From assembly GCF_007741475.1 (NCBI RefSeq), contig NZ_CP036261.1, positions 2,852,001-2,916,000 of the forward strand: a stretch of 64,000 nucleotides of DNA. Reading direction: 5' to 3'. The notes below the pieces were generated by a model. It ran no database searches. It saw only the letters and a program-made list of their open reading frames with translations, and was not told the DNA's origin. Source of the stretch: Rosistilla ulvae (GTDB lineage: Bacteria > Planctomycetota > Planctomycetia > Pirellulales > Pirellulaceae). A program made the position numbers and the translations under genes. Below, one piece after another: positions 54,915 through 64,000 of this stretch (its first letter is position 1; each line of letters starts with the position of its first letter).

Positions 54915-55352
54915 CTACTTCGTCATGTCAATATCGAAGGAGTTGTCTCCCTGGGTGACTTCCAACTTGAGACCGCTTTGGCTTGGATCGCGGTACTTTT
55001 CGGGGATGTCTTTCACGGGGGCGATCTCGACAACCAGTTCCTCTTCCATCGACGGCGGCTGTTCGGGCGGAAGGACCGTCACGACGTAGCTGCCAGTTGG
55101 GATCGGCGTATTCGTTTTGTACTGCCCACCTTCCTGGAGCTCTTCGGAAATGCCCACACCAAGCTCGCTGCTGTAGAAGGTGACCACCCCTTGTTGGACA
55201 GGCTGCCCCGCGTAGGTGACGCGACCGCTGATCGTCCCCGAAGGATCTCCAGGGGAACTACCACAGCCGCTTACCCAAGGTAAAACCCCGATCCATACGA
55301 TCACTGTGTAGAGAAACGCTGACGAACGACGGGTAGGGCATACTGCCACCAT
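54915..55352 (-). CDS. Lipoprotein with a transthyretin/carboxypeptidase-regulatory-like domain
   Basis: The ATG at 55352 has AGGTGA seven bases upstream and gives 145 residues. A signal sequence (SSAFLYTVIVWIGVLPW) ends in a lipobox (VSGCGSS). The body (GTISGRVTYAGQPVQQGVVT, then PTGSYVVTVLPPEQPP) is a small beta-sandwich typical of planctomycete lipoproteins. It lies 111 bases after a DUF1559 gene on the same strand, the same pairing as at 31.1-32.5 kb. Confidence 0.87.
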   Translation of the reverse strand: MVAVCPTRRSSAFLYTVIVWIGVLPWVSGCGSSPGDPSGTISGRVTYAGQPVQQGVVTFYSSELGVGISEELQEGGQYKTNTPIPTGSYVVTVLPPEQPPSMEEELVVEIAPVKDIPEKYRDPSQSGLKLEVTQGDNSFDIDMTK

Positions 55353-55463
55353 AAAATCACCTGAGCTTGAATTGTTTGTCGAACTTGCTGTGTTATTTGA
55401 AATGAATAGACAGCGCCCGGGTCGCCGCAATGGATGCGGCGACCGCAGCGCGCAAGTCAAAGT

Positions 55464-56450
55464 TTAGAACTCAGCAAGGACATTGCCGTCATCGCGGACA
55501 GAGAGTCGGCTGAGCGTGGTGAATTCCAATGTCTCAGCCAAGAAACGGACCGAACCGTCTGCCAGCAACACTTGGATACCGCCCGGGTGGAAGGAATTGA
55601 GAATGGTATTGCCAGCATAGGGCCTATCCGATTTTGGGACTGTATTGCCACCGGATTGCGCGGTTTTCGCATTGATCACGGAGGCCACCGTCGTGACGCC
55701 GGCGATGTGATGTGCCCCTGTCTTGGTCGATACGTCGCCGGAACTTGACCATCCGCGCCAGCCACCGTGGTAGTTGTTGCGATAGTCATTGGTTCCTACA
55801 CGCCCCGATTGTTCGGCGACGAGAATCGCGTTGGACGTGCCATCGGTAATGTCGCGGAAGCTGAGTTCCTTCTCTGGGACAAGCACTCCCGTGTTGCAGT
55901 ACACGCCGTACGAAGCTCCGGTTGAACAAACATTCGTGCGATTTGCCGGATCGGGAAACGCTCCGCTGATGCCGACGTAATCGTGGGTTTGCAGACGATC
56001 GTAATTGCACATGTTGCCTCCCGGTTCGTTGGATGGCAGGGCGCTCGAGGGACATTTATAGGTAGGCACCGTCAGGTCGATCAAAATCAAATTATTGCCG
56101 GTCGCCTGTTGTCCGTAGCTGCTGCTAGAATTGCATCCCGATAGCACATGGGCACCCTGGTCAACTTGGTCGTAAAGGTTCTCCTCTTCCAGTCCTGGTA
56201 AGATATAAAAACGCCAGTTGGGCCCGTTGGATCGCGACGCTCCGTTAGGGAATTTCCTGTAGGTGTCGTGGTGATTGTGCAGCGCCAGTCCCTGCTGCTT
56301 GAGATTGTTGCTGCATTGCATCCGCCGCGCCGCTTCCCGAGCTGCCTGCACAGCTGGCAAAAGCAGCCCAACCAAGATTCCAATAATGGCAATAACAACA
56401 AGTAGTTCTACTAGCGTAAAGCCGACGCGCATCGGTTGAGAGTGTTTCAT
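55464..56450 (-). CDS. DUF1559 pilin-like surface protein
   Basis: The 328-residue product has the prepilin-type N terminus (cleavage at Gly10-Phe11, Glu15 as mature Glu5; FTLVELLVVIAIIGILVGLL) and AREAARRMQCSNNLKQ. The C-terminal signature FHPGGIQVLLADGSVRF identifies DUF1559. Six or more cysteines in the body suggest disulfides. It is followed by a lipoprotein gene and lies divergent from a sialidase-like gene, repeating the gene set at 31.1-33.8 kb. Confidence 0.92.
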   Translation of the reverse strand: MKHSQPMRVGFTLVELLVVIAIIGILVGLLLPAVQAAREAARRMQCSNNLKQQGLALHNHHDTYRKFPNGASRSNGPNWRFYILPGLEEENLYDQVDQGAHVLSGCNSSSSYGQQATGNNLILIDLTVPTYKCPSSALPSNEPGGNMCNYDRLQTHDYVGISGAFPDPANRTNVCSTGASYGVYCNTGVLVPEKELSFRDITDGTSNAILVAEQSGRVGTNDYRNNYHGGWRGWSSSGDVSTKTGAHHIAGVTTVASVINAKTAQSGGNTVPKSDRPYAGNTILNSFHPGGIQVLLADGSVRFLAETLEFTTLSRLSVRDDGNVLAEF

Positions 56451-57338
56451 CGCTTCATCCTTCCGGAACTAAACACGTGAACAAAAGGGCACAGCCAATC
56501 AGCAAGGCAATTACCCTAGAAGAAAAGGTAGATTAAAAGACTGACAGGCAGATGTCAAATAATCTTGCATCTTGTTGGCTGGGAGTGTTTGTCCATAAGG
56601 AGGTCTTTCGTTGACATGTCCGTTGACATTAATGGGACCCCACCGTGGCCTGGAGCCCAGTGCCTAAGGGCGACGTTTGGTAGATCGAAGCATGCAGCCG
56701 CACGCGAACCTTCCCATTGTCGGACAGCGTTCCAGTTTTTGGTGGCTTGTTGGCAAGCGAGAGTAAACCTCAGGGCTGCTAAGTGTTTGTGCTTAGAGCC
56801 GGACAGAAAACCGCGTTTCTAAAATGCGGTGCCAATCCAACGGGAGGTTTCGCTGTTCGCTTCTAAAAAAGTGTCTTCTCTGCGCTCTCTGCGGCTCTGC
56901 GTTAAAGTTTCCCTTTTTGCTACACACGGCGATTCTTTCGAGGAGCACGGGGTGATTGAAACGCAGGTCCGCCGAGGTTTTGCAATGCGAGCATCGGCAG
57001 GCTTCATCGCTTGTCCGCTTCTTAGGCAAATTTGCCGGCTCCCGCTCGCGTGGCGTTGCCCAAGGGAACCGGACGCAATCGCATGCCGGTTGATTCCTCG
57101 AATTGAAACAACGATTTAGCGTGGGTCCGAGACAGTGCCCACCCCACCGAACACCGGCGGATACGGTAGAATTCCATCCCACAGGCATCCGCACGAATTG
57201 AAGAAACGTAGCCGTTAAGGAATCCTTTCGCGTGACGTGTCCACGCGAATCACGCAGACGGTTGGTAAACGAAAATCGGCGACGCCCGCACTTACCTGAA
57301 GTCCGCCGCCCCCGAAACGAAGCTGTGACAAACGAAGC
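56451..57338. other. 888-base intergenic region
   Basis: The region is between the divergent DUF1559 and sialidase-like genes. It holds a CTCTGCG-type repeat (56874-56905) and a GTGGG...CCCAC element near 57121-57147. A frame at 56619-56822 has an AAGGAGG sequence upstream but no recognisable product. I see no supported gene. Confidence 0.45.
56874..56905. repeat. Dispersed CTCTGCG-type repeat
   Basis: CTTCTCTGCGCTCTCTGCGG followed by CTCTGCGTTAAA. The unit CTCTGCG recurs three times. Its reverse reading translates to NAEPQRAQRR, a hallmark of spurious ORFs over a repeat widely seen in bacterial genomes. Confidence 0.6.
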
Positions 57339-58994
57339 ATGAATCTGCAAACACGACTCTTCCACATGGTGCTGCTTGCCACCCTCGTCACCAACCTCGC
57401 GGCGAGTGAACCCAACGGATCACCCGCTGACAAAAACGGAGCTGTTGTCGACGCGGTGCCTCGCGGAGGGGAGCGCCGAGACGGCGAACGTGCTGCGGGC
57501 TCGCCTGTCTACCTGGCGGCGAACGAGATGTCGATCGCGACGGGCAAACCCTCGTTGGTGCTGATGTCCAGCGGATCCACTCACATTCCCATCTGGTCGC
57601 TTTCGGGTGGCACAACGGGGCAGTCGGTCGCTGGAATCGTGAGCGGATTCCCGAACGACTGTGTCGCGGTGAAAGTCGAGATTTTTGTCACGACGACAGA
57701 TCCGACAACCCGCCCCGAATACAACGACGTCTACCGAGTCCATCTGTCGCAGATGGTGGAGGATGCCCCGTTCACCGACAAGTATTTTTTGGGCAAGCCC
57801 GTTCCAACTGCGCTTCCCGCCGCGCCGTTTTACTCTCGAACGATCGTGCTGGAATCGTATTACGAAGTCGATCCGCAAGCTCCGTTGACGGTGCGGATCC
57901 AGCGGGAACCGGGCGATCCTAACGATTCGTTCACGCGGCCCGCGGGCCTAGCCATGGTCAAGGTGACGCCGCTGAAGGCACTTGCCGAGCCACACGTCGT
58001 GCAAGACGTAAGCGGCTACAACTCGTGGCCGATGATCCAGGCGATCGGCGAGAAACTTGTCTGCGTTTACAGCCGAGGCACAGCTCATTCGATCAAAGAG
58101 GATGTCCGCGCCGTCTTCGCACGCACCTCCAACGATGGCGGAAAAACATGGACGGCGGAGTCGACTGTCGCCGACACGCCGGGAGATGGAGAGGTCACCG
58201 TCGCCAAGGGACTCGATTCCACGGGAGCGATGCTGCTGTGGGTGCGGCGAATTGGGAAGCAGTGGAACCACGACCTCTATCGAACCACCGATGGGGTGAC
58301 CTTCACGCGCGTCGCGACGCCGGAGCTTGCGGTGCAGCCGATGCAAATCACGGACGTCTTCGCGGTTCCCACGGTCGGGCTGATGTCGCTGTGGTTCGCG
58401 GGAGACTACAGCGACGCTGCGACGCAATCATGGGGAACGATGACCAGCCGCGACGACGGAGTCACGTGGACGCAGACCACCATCGAATCGGGATTGACCA
58501 AAGCGGATTGGCCGACCGAACCCTCGGCGGTTTATCTGGGCGACGGCAGGATCCTGGCTGTGGGAAGGACGGAGATCGCGCAGGGGCAATTCCAGCTGAT
58601 CTCGACCGATTACGGAGCGACTTGGAAGCGTTCCCAAACCAACATCCTCGATGTCCGAGCCTCCACGCCCAGCTTGATCCTGGACGCCGAAACGGGTTTG
58701 CTGAGCAATTATTATTACGAACGTGGCAGAGGAATCTTGCGGCGCCGAGTCGTCGATCCCGACCGCGTGTTCGACCATCCGCTCGCCTGGCCAGCATCGG
58801 AGGCAGTCGCCATCGCGAGTCCCATCGCATGGGATTCGGGGAACGCAAACGCCACCGTGATCGGAAGCCAACACTACGTTGCTTTCTATTCCGGCGAGGC
58901 TCCCGACACGTCCGTTCTCGTTTCGGAGCTCCCGGCACCAACTGCATCGAATTCGCATTCACTCCGACCGCGTCCCGGATCGACGCGGAAATAG
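57339..58994 (+). CDS. Secreted sialidase-like protein (Asp-box propeller)
   Basis: This 551-residue protein has a signal peptide (RLFHMVLLATLVTNLAAS). The C-terminal part, from about residue 225, carries Asp-box repeats (SNDGGKTW, SRDDGVTW, STDYGATW) of the sialidase propeller. The N-terminal part (about 55-210; VYLAANEMSIATGKPSLVLM) looks like an extra beta domain that I do not recognise. No strong ribosome binding site precedes the ATG. The catalytic arginine triad could not be assigned by eye, so activity is unproven. Confidence 0.75.
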   Translation: MNLQTRLFHMVLLATLVTNLAASEPNGSPADKNGAVVDAVPRGGERRDGERAAGSPVYLAANEMSIATGKPSLVLMSSGSTHIPIWSLSGGTTGQSVAGIVSGFPNDCVAVKVEIFVTTTDPTTRPEYNDVYRVHLSQMVEDAPFTDKYFLGKPVPTALPAAPFYSRTIVLESYYEVDPQAPLTVRIQREPGDPNDSFTRPAGLAMVKVTPLKALAEPHVVQDVSGYNSWPMIQAIGEKLVCVYSRGTAHSIKEDVRAVFARTSNDGGKTWTAESTVADTPGDGEVTVAKGLDSTGAMLLWVRRIGKQWNHDLYRTTDGVTFTRVATPELAVQPMQITDVFAVPTVGLMSLWFAGDYSDAATQSWGTMTSRDDGVTWTQTTIESGLTKADWPTEPSAVYLGDGRILAVGRTEIAQGQFQLISTDYGATWKRSQTNILDVRASTPSLILDAETGLLSNYYYERGRGILRRRVVDPDRVFDHPLAWPASEAVAIASPIAWDSGNANATVIGSQHYVAFYSGEAPDTSVLVSELPAPTASNSHSLRPRPGSTRK

Positions 58995-59081
58995 AAATAG
59001 AGGGACAGCTTCCAACGATTTTAATTCCGCTCGTCCGATCGATTGAGCGGCGGGGGGATCTAAGCGTATTGAACCCCGGGT

Positions 59082-59092
59082 GACAGACTGTC
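59082..59092. promoter_or_regulatory. Short dyad upstream of the sigma54-type promoter
   Basis: GACAG-A-CTGTC, a perfect 5-1-5 palindrome 32 bases before the sigma54-type promoter. It could be an activator binding site, but it is short and could occur by chance. Confidence 0.3.
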
Positions 59093-59123
59093 GCGAACGG
59101 GGGACAATAGCACTTGCAGATTC

Positions 59124-59140
59124 AGGCACGCGTTGTGCTA
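59124..59140 (+). promoter_or_regulatory. Sigma54-type (-24/-12) promoter of the kinase/regulator operon
   Basis: AGGCACGCGTTGTGCTA matches the consensus TGGCACGNNNNTTGCW at GGCACG and TGCT, with exactly ten bases between the invariant GG (59125-59126) and GC (59137-59138). It is 128 bases before the histidine kinase start. Confidence 0.55.
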
Positions 59141-59267
59141 TGTTAGCGTTTGGGGCATTCGCGGTGCTTGGAATGACGTTTTCCGAGCACCGGCATGATG
59201 GCCTCCTGCCACGCAGATTTCCGGCGGCGCTGAACGCCGCGATCGACTTCGAAAAAGCAGCCTGCCG

Positions 59268-60440
59268 ATGCCGTACTCCCACCTCCGCGATGGGTCCCTC
59301 AACGACGTCTTCTTTCGTATCGTCGCCAACTCGACCTATGATTGGGAAAGTTGGCACGATCCGCACGGGAAATTGGTCTGGGTCAACGATGCGGTGAAAC
59401 GGGTGACTGGGTATACGTCGCAGCAGTGCATGGCGATGACCGATTATCCGTTGCCAATCGTCGCTGAAAAAGATCGTCCGCGGATTCAAAGGATGCTCGA
59501 CGATGCGGTTGCGGGAAAGTCGCACAACGATCTCGAGTTCGAGATCCTCACCTGCGACGGGCAAGCGCGCTGGATGGCCGTTTCTTGGCAGTCGATGTAT
59601 GCCGACGACGGCAAACATCTCGGCTTTCGTACCAGCGTTCGCGACATCACCGATCGTCAGGGACTCAAGGACCAATTGCGGCTCTACACCGAACACCTGG
59701 AACAATTGGTGCAAGAGCGGACCGGACGGATCGCACAACTGGAGAAACATCGCCAGCAGATGGAGAAACTTGCCGCCTTGGGCGAACTTGCCGCTGGCGT
59801 TGCCCACGAAGTCAACAATCCGTTGGCTGGGATTCGCAATGCGTTCGCTCTGTTCCGCGACAGTTTGACGCCTGAGCACGAGCATTACGATCTGTTGGAG
59901 TTGGTCGACAAGGAGATCGAACGGATCAGTTCGATCATTCACCAGATGTATCAACTTTATCGCCGCAGCCCCCAACAGTCGTTTGAGTTTTCGATCGAAA
60001 AGTCGATCCGCGACGTGGCGACGTTATGCGATCCGATCGCGCGGCGACATCAGGTGACGCTGGTTACCGATTTTGATACCGAAGGAGAGATCGTCCGTTT
60101 GCCCGAAGGGGAATTGAAGCAGGTCCTGTTCAATCTGATTCGCAACGCGATCCAAGCCTCGCAGCCGCAGCAATCGGTTAAGCTCTCTTTGGAGGCCGAA
60201 CCGGACAAGGTGCGAATCCTTGTCAGCGATGCGGGGTGTGGTATCGGTGAAGCCTCGCTGAATCATATTTTCGAACCCTTTTTCACCACCAAAAGCGAAT
60301 TGAAGGAAGGCATGGGGCTAGGGTTGTCGGTGTCGCGAAACTTTGTCGAAGGGATGAACGGTAGCCTGACGGTACAATCTCGCGTCGGGCACGGCAGCAC
60401 GTTTGCGGTGACGTTGCCTCGGAGGATAGAAACAGCATGA
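59268..60440 (+). CDS. PAS-domain histidine kinase (NtrB-like)
   Basis: The 390-residue protein has no membrane segment. A PAS domain (about 13-135; [28 protein letters not shown]) is followed by a coiled linker, HisKA with His180 in [14 protein letters not shown] and an ATPase domain ([29 protein letters not shown]). It should phosphorylate the sigma54 activator encoded directly downstream, whose start overlaps its stop by four bases. It probably senses a cytoplasmic signal through PAS; the ligand is unknown. Confidence 0.92.
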   Translation: MPYSHLRDGSLNDVFFRIVANSTYDWESWHDPHGKLVWVNDAVKRVTGYTSQQCMAMTDYPLPIVAEKDRPRIQRMLDDAVAGKSHNDLEFEILTCDGQARWMAVSWQSMYADDGKHLGFRTSVRDITDRQGLKDQLRLYTEHLEQLVQERTGRIAQLEKHRQQMEKLAALGELAAGVAHEVNNPLAGIRNAFALFRDSLTPEHEHYDLLELVDKEIERISSIIHQMYQLYRRSPQQSFEFSIEKSIRDVATLCDPIARRHQVTLVTDFDTEGEIVRLPEGELKQVLFNLIRNAIQASQPQQSVKLSLEAEPDKVRILVSDAGCGIGEASLNHIFEPFFTTKSELKEGMGLGLSVSRNFVEGMNGSLTVQSRVGHGSTFAVTLPRRIETA

Positions 60441-61891
60441 CCAACCCGACCCAGAAAATTCTTGTCGCCGATGACGAACCGCTCTACCTGAGGACCACTG
60501 GCGATCTGCTTCGCAAGGCCGGCTATGCATGTGTCTGCGTTTCCAATGCGACCGAAGCGATGCGGCGGTTGCGTGAAGAATCGTTCGACCTCGTGTTGTC
60601 GGATCTCAGTATGCCGGGCAATTTCAAGCTGGAACTGCTGCACGATCAACGCAACCACCGCCCGACAGTCCCGATCGTAGTGATCACCGGCGTGCCGACG
60701 CTCCCTTCGGCGATCGAAAGCATTCGCTTGGGGATCACCGATTATCTGTTGAAGCCTGTCAAGTTCGAAGACCTTTTGGCCTGTGTACGACGTGTGCTCG
60801 CCAGCGCTGAAAACAAATCGACGCGTCCCCCCGTTCCGGTGCGCGGTCGCGATGAATTGGAAACGTTGTTCCCGCATATGATCGGCAAAAGCGAACCGAT
60901 GTTGGAACTGTTCGAGATCATCGACCGCGTGGCTCCCACCGACACCAATGTCTTGATCACTGGCGAGAGCGGTACGGGGAAAGAGATTGTCGCCAGTACG
61001 ATTCATTCGCACAGCCATCGCAGCGACGGCAAGTTCCAAGTCATCGACTGCACCGCGGTTCCCGAATCGTTGTTCGAATCGATGCTGTTTGGGCACAAGC
61101 GAGGGTCGTTTACCGGCGCGGTCGGCGAGGCCGAAGGGCTGTTGAAACAATGCGATGGCGGAACGGCGTTCATCGATGAACTGGGCGAACTCCCCGTGGC
61201 CCTGCAAGCAAAACTGTTGAGAGCCGTCCAGGAGCAGACCTTCATTCCCGTCGGCAGCCACACGCCGGTGACCGTCGATACGCGGTTTGTTTGTGCCACC
61301 AACCGCGATTTGGAAATGGAAGTCGCCGCGGGACGCTTTCGCCAGGATCTGTATTACCGCTTGGGAGTGATCCATATCGAAATGCCACCATTGCGAAATC
61401 GCGGCAACGATATCTTGCTGCTCGCCGATGCGCTGTTGGATAGCTTGCGTCCGCCGAATTCGGCTGTCGAAGGTTTTTCCGACGACGCCCGCGAAGCGCT
61501 GCTGCAATACGACTGGCCGGGAAACATCCGCGAGCTTCGCAATCTCATCGAACGCGCGCTCACGCTGGCCCCTGGCCCACTCGTGACCACCGCCGATTTG
61601 CCCGGAAAAGTGCACTCCTCATCCGCCTCCGGTTCGCATTTCAGCGTCCTTCGGGAGCACGTATCGTCGCTCGATGCATCCCCCTCCCCCACCGCAACTC
61701 TACCCGCCGCGCTCTCTAACGCGTCGCGCGAGGAAGCGATGGAAGCGGCCGAGTACCAGTATCTGGTTGGTTTGATGGAAATCCACGCCGGCAACGTTTC
61801 CGAAGCGGCGCGACAAGCGGGGCTGTCGCGGCAAGGCCTGCACAAACTGCTCAAAAAACATGACATCAATGCGGCGCAGTTTCGCTCCTAA
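60437..61891 (+). CDS. Sigma54-dependent response regulator
   Basis: The 484-residue regulator has a receiver (acceptor Asp56 in [10 protein letters not shown]), an AAA+ domain with Walker A GESGTGKE, the sigma54 loop GSFTGA (a functional variant of GAFTGA), Walker [11 protein letters not shown], and a C-terminal Fis-type HTH ([20 protein letters not shown]). It is translationally coupled to the upstream PAS kinase by an ATGA overlap. The sigma54-type promoter before the operon suggests it controls its own synthesis. Confidence 0.93.
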   Translation: MTNPTQKILVADDEPLYLRTTGDLLRKAGYACVCVSNATEAMRRLREESFDLVLSDLSMPGNFKLELLHDQRNHRPTVPIVVITGVPTLPSAIESIRLGITDYLLKPVKFEDLLACVRRVLASAENKSTRPPVPVRGRDELETLFPHMIGKSEPMLELFEIIDRVAPTDTNVLITGESGTGKEIVASTIHSHSHRSDGKFQVIDCTAVPESLFESMLFGHKRGSFTGAVGEAEGLLKQCDGGTAFIDELGELPVALQAKLLRAVQEQTFIPVGSHTPVTVDTRFVCATNRDLEMEVAAGRFRQDLYYRLGVIHIEMPPLRNRGNDILLLADALLDSLRPPNSAVEGFSDDAREALLQYDWPGNIRELRNLIERALTLAPGPLVTTADLPGKVHSSSASGSHFSVLREHVSSLDASPSPTATLPAALSNASREEAMEAAEYQYLVGLMEIHAGNVSEAARQAGLSRQGLHKLLKKHDINAAQFRS

Positions 61892-61963
61892 GCCACGGCC
61901 GATCGAATTCCACGCCGCGGGGCTGATGGACCGCCGCGAATCGTGATGCGGAAGCATATTTGC

Positions 61964-63061
61964 CTAGTACTGCACGCGATGCGTCGGCGTTGGTCGGCCC
62001 GGTCGAAAGCTTTCCAATTGCTCCACATCCGCTTGGGCGGAGAAGATCGCCGCGGTGGCGGAGACCGCTGCGTCGACCAATTGCCGCAGTTCCTCGGGGG
62101 CCAGCCGAACGCGCGCGTTGATGATTGCTGTCGCCTTCGCCGCGTTCGCTGCGCTGGAAACCGACAGCACCGTCGCAGAATCGCTGTCGATCAGATTGGC
62201 GACGCTGACATCGTCGTTGCCGCTGCAGAGTACCTTTAGGTGGCCTGGTTCGGCGCCGACCTTTGACAAGCTTTGTCGCAGATGCTCGACAAGTTCAACG
62301 GCAACGCGATCCAAGGGCATCGGCGACGGGCTTTCAAAGACGGCCGTGGCGTTCAACCAGCCAAGCTCCGCTTCGCCATCGGCGTAGACGTCGTAATCGA
62401 CCTCCATCGTGGCCTCGCGCGGCGAAGCGAGTTGTTGAAACGCTTCGTACAACGCGTCCAGGTTCTCGCCCGTCTTGGCCGAGATGCAAATCACTTGACG
62501 CCCCGGATACTGTTCGTCGACGCGAGCCTTCAGTTCGTCGACTTCCCCGTCGGACAGTTCGTCGATCCGGTTCAGTAGAATGATCTCCGATTCTTCCAAC
62601 TGCTTGCGGAAGATGTATTCCGCCTTTTCCGAAAACCCACCGCCAGTTCCCGAAAGGATCTTCAAGCCGTGCTTCGGTTTTAAGATCACGGCGTAGGGGC
62701 TGTGAACGAATTTTTCGCCCAACCGCTCCATCATCGGAATCGCGATCGTGGCGATCAGATCGGTGCAACTGCCAACCGGTTCGGCAAGGATCACGTCGGG
62801 GCGACGACGCGATTCGAATTCGTCCATCGCGTCGGTCAGCCCGTCGAAGTTGCAGCAGAAGCAGGAGCCGGCGACCTCGTTGACTTCAAAGCCTTGGCTC
62901 TTCAACAGCTCCGTATCGACCAGCCCTGCGGCTTGATCGTTGGTCACGATGCAAACGTGTTTGCCATCGGCTTGAAAACGCCGGGCCAGCTGTTGAATCA
63001 GCGTCGTTTTACCAGCGCCAAGAAAGCCGCCGATCATGATGAAACGGATAGGGGATGTCAT
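61964..63061 (-). CDS. CobW/G3E-family GTPase (metallochaperone-type)
   Basis: This 365-residue protein is a COG0523 P-loop GTPase: Walker A GGFLGAGKTT (11-20), the metal-binding CxCC motif in GSCFCCNFDG (Cys67, Cys69, Cys70) and the NRID guanine-binding motif in ILLNRIDELSDGE. Family members deliver zinc, cobalt or nickel to client proteins, or insert cobalt in B12 synthesis. The next gene upstream on the same strand is an ArsR repressor, which points to metal-controlled expression. The C-terminal domain diverges from the standard CobW C domain, so the metal cannot be named. Confidence 0.88.
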   Translation of the reverse strand: MTSPIRFIMIGGFLGAGKTTLIQQLARRFQADGKHVCIVTNDQAAGLVDTELLKSQGFEVNEVAGSCFCCNFDGLTDAMDEFESRRRPDVILAEPVGSCTDLIATIAIPMMERLGEKFVHSPYAVILKPKHGLKILSGTGGGFSEKAEYIFRKQLEESEIILLNRIDELSDGEVDELKARVDEQYPGRQVICISAKTGENLDALYEAFQQLASPREATMEVDYDVYADGEAELGWLNATAVFESPSPMPLDRVAVELVEHLRQSLSKVGAEPGHLKVLCSGNDDVSVANLIDSDSATVLSVSSAANAAKATAIINARVRLAPEELRQLVDAAVSATAAIFSAQADVEQLESFRPGRPTPTHRVQY

Positions 63062-63172
63062 CGTGAGAACCTCAACGCATACAGGGCGTAATCAAGCGGG
63101 CCTTGGAGTGGCGTTTGAATAATGCTGCCGGAAATTGAAAGTATCTAAGCACCGACATTCTCACGAACGTCA

Positions 63173-63191
63173 GAATGATTGTCAATCATTC
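63173..63191. promoter_or_regulatory. Perfect 9-1-9 palindrome between arsR and the GTPase gene
   Basis: GAATGATTG-T-CAATCATTC. It overlaps the arsR stop codon and lies 111 bases before the GTPase start. It resembles metalloregulator operators in size and AT-rich dyad form (ArsR or Fur/Zur type). There is no T-run, so a terminator is less likely. Confidence 0.5.
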
Positions 63192-63519
63192 AGTCTCCTG
63201 ATGCAGGGCCCATATCCAACTTGCAGCAACCGAAGTCCAACGCGCCGCGCCGTGTTTTCGCCTGGCCGCCCAGAACACCTTGGTTCAGTGAGTAATAGAT
63301 AAACTTCCCCTCGCGCTGGGTGGTGACAAGGTTCGCGTGGTAGAGCACGCGCAGATGGTGCGAAACGGTCCCGATCTCTTGGTCGAGCGCCAACGCGAGG
63401 TCGGAAACACTCAACGGGCCTGATTGCAGCGCGCGGACGATTTGCAACCGCAGCGAATCCGCTATCGCCTTGAGGTAAACAGCACAACGGTCTTCGTCGG
63501 AGGGATTTGAATTTGCCAC
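63190..63519 (-). CDS. ArsR-family metal-responsive repressor
   Basis: The 109-residue protein is a winged-helix ArsR/SmtB repressor: YLKAIADSLRLQIVRALQSG, recognition helix DQEIGTVSHHLRVLYHANLV and wing TTQREGKFIYYSL. The alpha-3 CxC metal site of ArsR/CadC is absent; a Cys-Cys pair near the C terminus (DFGCCKLDMG) is a possible alternative site. It is divergent from a bacterioferritin-like gene and upstream of the GTPase gene. Confidence 0.9.
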   Translation of the reverse strand: MANSNPSDEDRCAVYLKAIADSLRLQIVRALQSGPLSVSDLALALDQEIGTVSHHLRVLYHANLVTTQREGKFIYYSLNQGVLGGQAKTRRGALDFGCCKLDMGPASGD

Positions 63520-63910
63520 AGATCGGTTCCTGCGTGAGTGAGTGCATTGCGGCCTGGCAATTTATCAGAATATCAGTTCTGCGTTGAGGACGCGAAGTCG
63601 CGATACCCCGGCGGTTTGTGATGTTAGTCTGCAGCCTGCCTCCGGTCCGATCGACGCACTCGACGATGCTTTGACGGGGTGCCTTTCGAACGCAATTATT
63701 GACTCTTTCCGAAGCGTCCGCCGGAAAGTTTTATCCGGCCGCTCGACACTCAAACGCGGGCAACTGAGACTCACTTTCAAGACCACGGAATATATCGAAA
63801 AACCAGCGGATAACGCCATTTTCTGGTCTTCTGCTTGGCCTGTAATCTCGATAGGCTTCAAGTGTACCCCAACGATTACAGACTGCTTCCAGCTCAAAAG
63901 GAAACTCATC
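63520..63910. other. Divergent region between arsR and the bacterioferritin-like gene
   Basis: This 391-base region has no supported gene. It holds the candidate promoter at 63671-63699 and a CTGAT-ATT-CTGAT direct repeat near 63565-63577 (minus strand), close to the arsR start. Confidence 0.4.
63671..63699 (+). promoter_or_regulatory. Candidate sigma70 promoter of the bacterioferritin-like gene
   Basis: TTGACG, a 17-base spacer and AATTAT lie about 210 bases before the start codon. AATTATTG over the -10 matches seven of eight bases of the palindrome half-site AATGATTG, so the same regulator might bind here. Confidence 0.4.
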
Positions 63911-64000
63911 ATGGCAAGCCAAGAACTGATCACCCAACTGAACGAAATTCTCAAGCACGAATGGACCGGCGTCGCACAATACTCGCAGGCCGGATTCATC
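63911..64000 (+). CDS. Bacterioferritin/ferritin-like protein (3' end outside window)
   Basis: The first 30 codons are visible. AAAAGGAAA lies about nine bases before the ATG. The helix ELITQLNEILKHEWTGVAQY is the first helix of the ferritin-like four-helix bundle. Bacterioferritins store iron or protect against oxidative damage. The cluster with ArsR and CobW-type genes fits metal homeostasis. Confidence 0.7.
   Translation, partial: MASQELITQLNEILKHEWTGVAQYSQAGFI

Noticed and set aside
56619-56822. Small gene preceded by AAGGAGG
   Set aside because: The spacing to the ATG is too long, the product resembles nothing, and the region is repeat-bearing intergenic DNA.

Overview
The window looks like a chromosomal piece of a planctomycete, most likely a member of the Pirellulaceae (Rhodopirellula/Rosistilla-like). 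The pointers are two DUF1559 pilin-like proteins, a surface protein with the N-terminal LEDRRMLA motif, a sulfatase, a PVC-type dehydrogenase/cytochrome fusion, a Ser/Thr kinase coupled to an ECF-like sigma factor, and a GC-rich, loosely packed gene arrangement. Assignment is by family recognition only; no database search was possible. No prophage, insertion sequence or CRISPR array was found.

Layout. 1-10.6 kb: a hotdog/methyltransferase fusion (cut by the left edge), a 1999-residue pseudokinase-ATPase-TPR-GAF-histidine kinase-receiver-HPt protein, and a uvrC gene without its usual C-terminal domain, coupled to an Nramp-like transporter gene. 11-14.4 kb: two divergent phosphohexomutases (PGM2-type and GlmM-like). 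14.6-21.6 kb: a secreted sulfatase (probable TTG start) divergent from a 1661-residue SGNH/dehydrogenase/HEAT/PA14/cytochrome c protein. 21.8-24.7 kb: a histidine kinase and NtrC-type regulator pair. 25.2-29.4 kb: a glycine-rich RRM protein, a small winged-helix-like protein abutting the RNase P RNA gene, an alkaline phosphatase, a PolB-like 3'-5' exonuclease and tRNA-Pro(GGG).

29.6-35.0 kb: a XylR/AraC-type regulator divergent from a DUF1559 - lipoprotein - Tat-exported sialidase operon. The shared promoter region carries a 13-bp direct repeat with 21-bp pitch ending at a -35 element, a plausible binding site for the regulator. An HPP-like membrane protein follows. 35.8-52.0 kb: one giant 5370-residue surface protein gene with autotransporter-type beta repeats, SdrD-B-like domains, two beta-helix modules, many Calx-beta domains, a recently duplicated 215-residue His-x-His-rich unit and C-terminal dockerin-like repeats. 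It is divergent from a sigma factor/kinase pair that overlaps by four bases.

54.5-59.0 kb: a second DUF1559 + lipoprotein pair, again beside a sialidase-like gene. 59.1-61.9 kb: a PAS histidine kinase and a sigma54 activator, preceded by a good sigma54-type promoter match, which suggests autoregulation. 61.9-64 kb: a CobW/G3E GTPase, an ArsR repressor and the start of a bacterioferritin-like gene, with a perfect 19-bp palindrome between arsR and the GTPase gene: a probable metal-homeostasis cluster.
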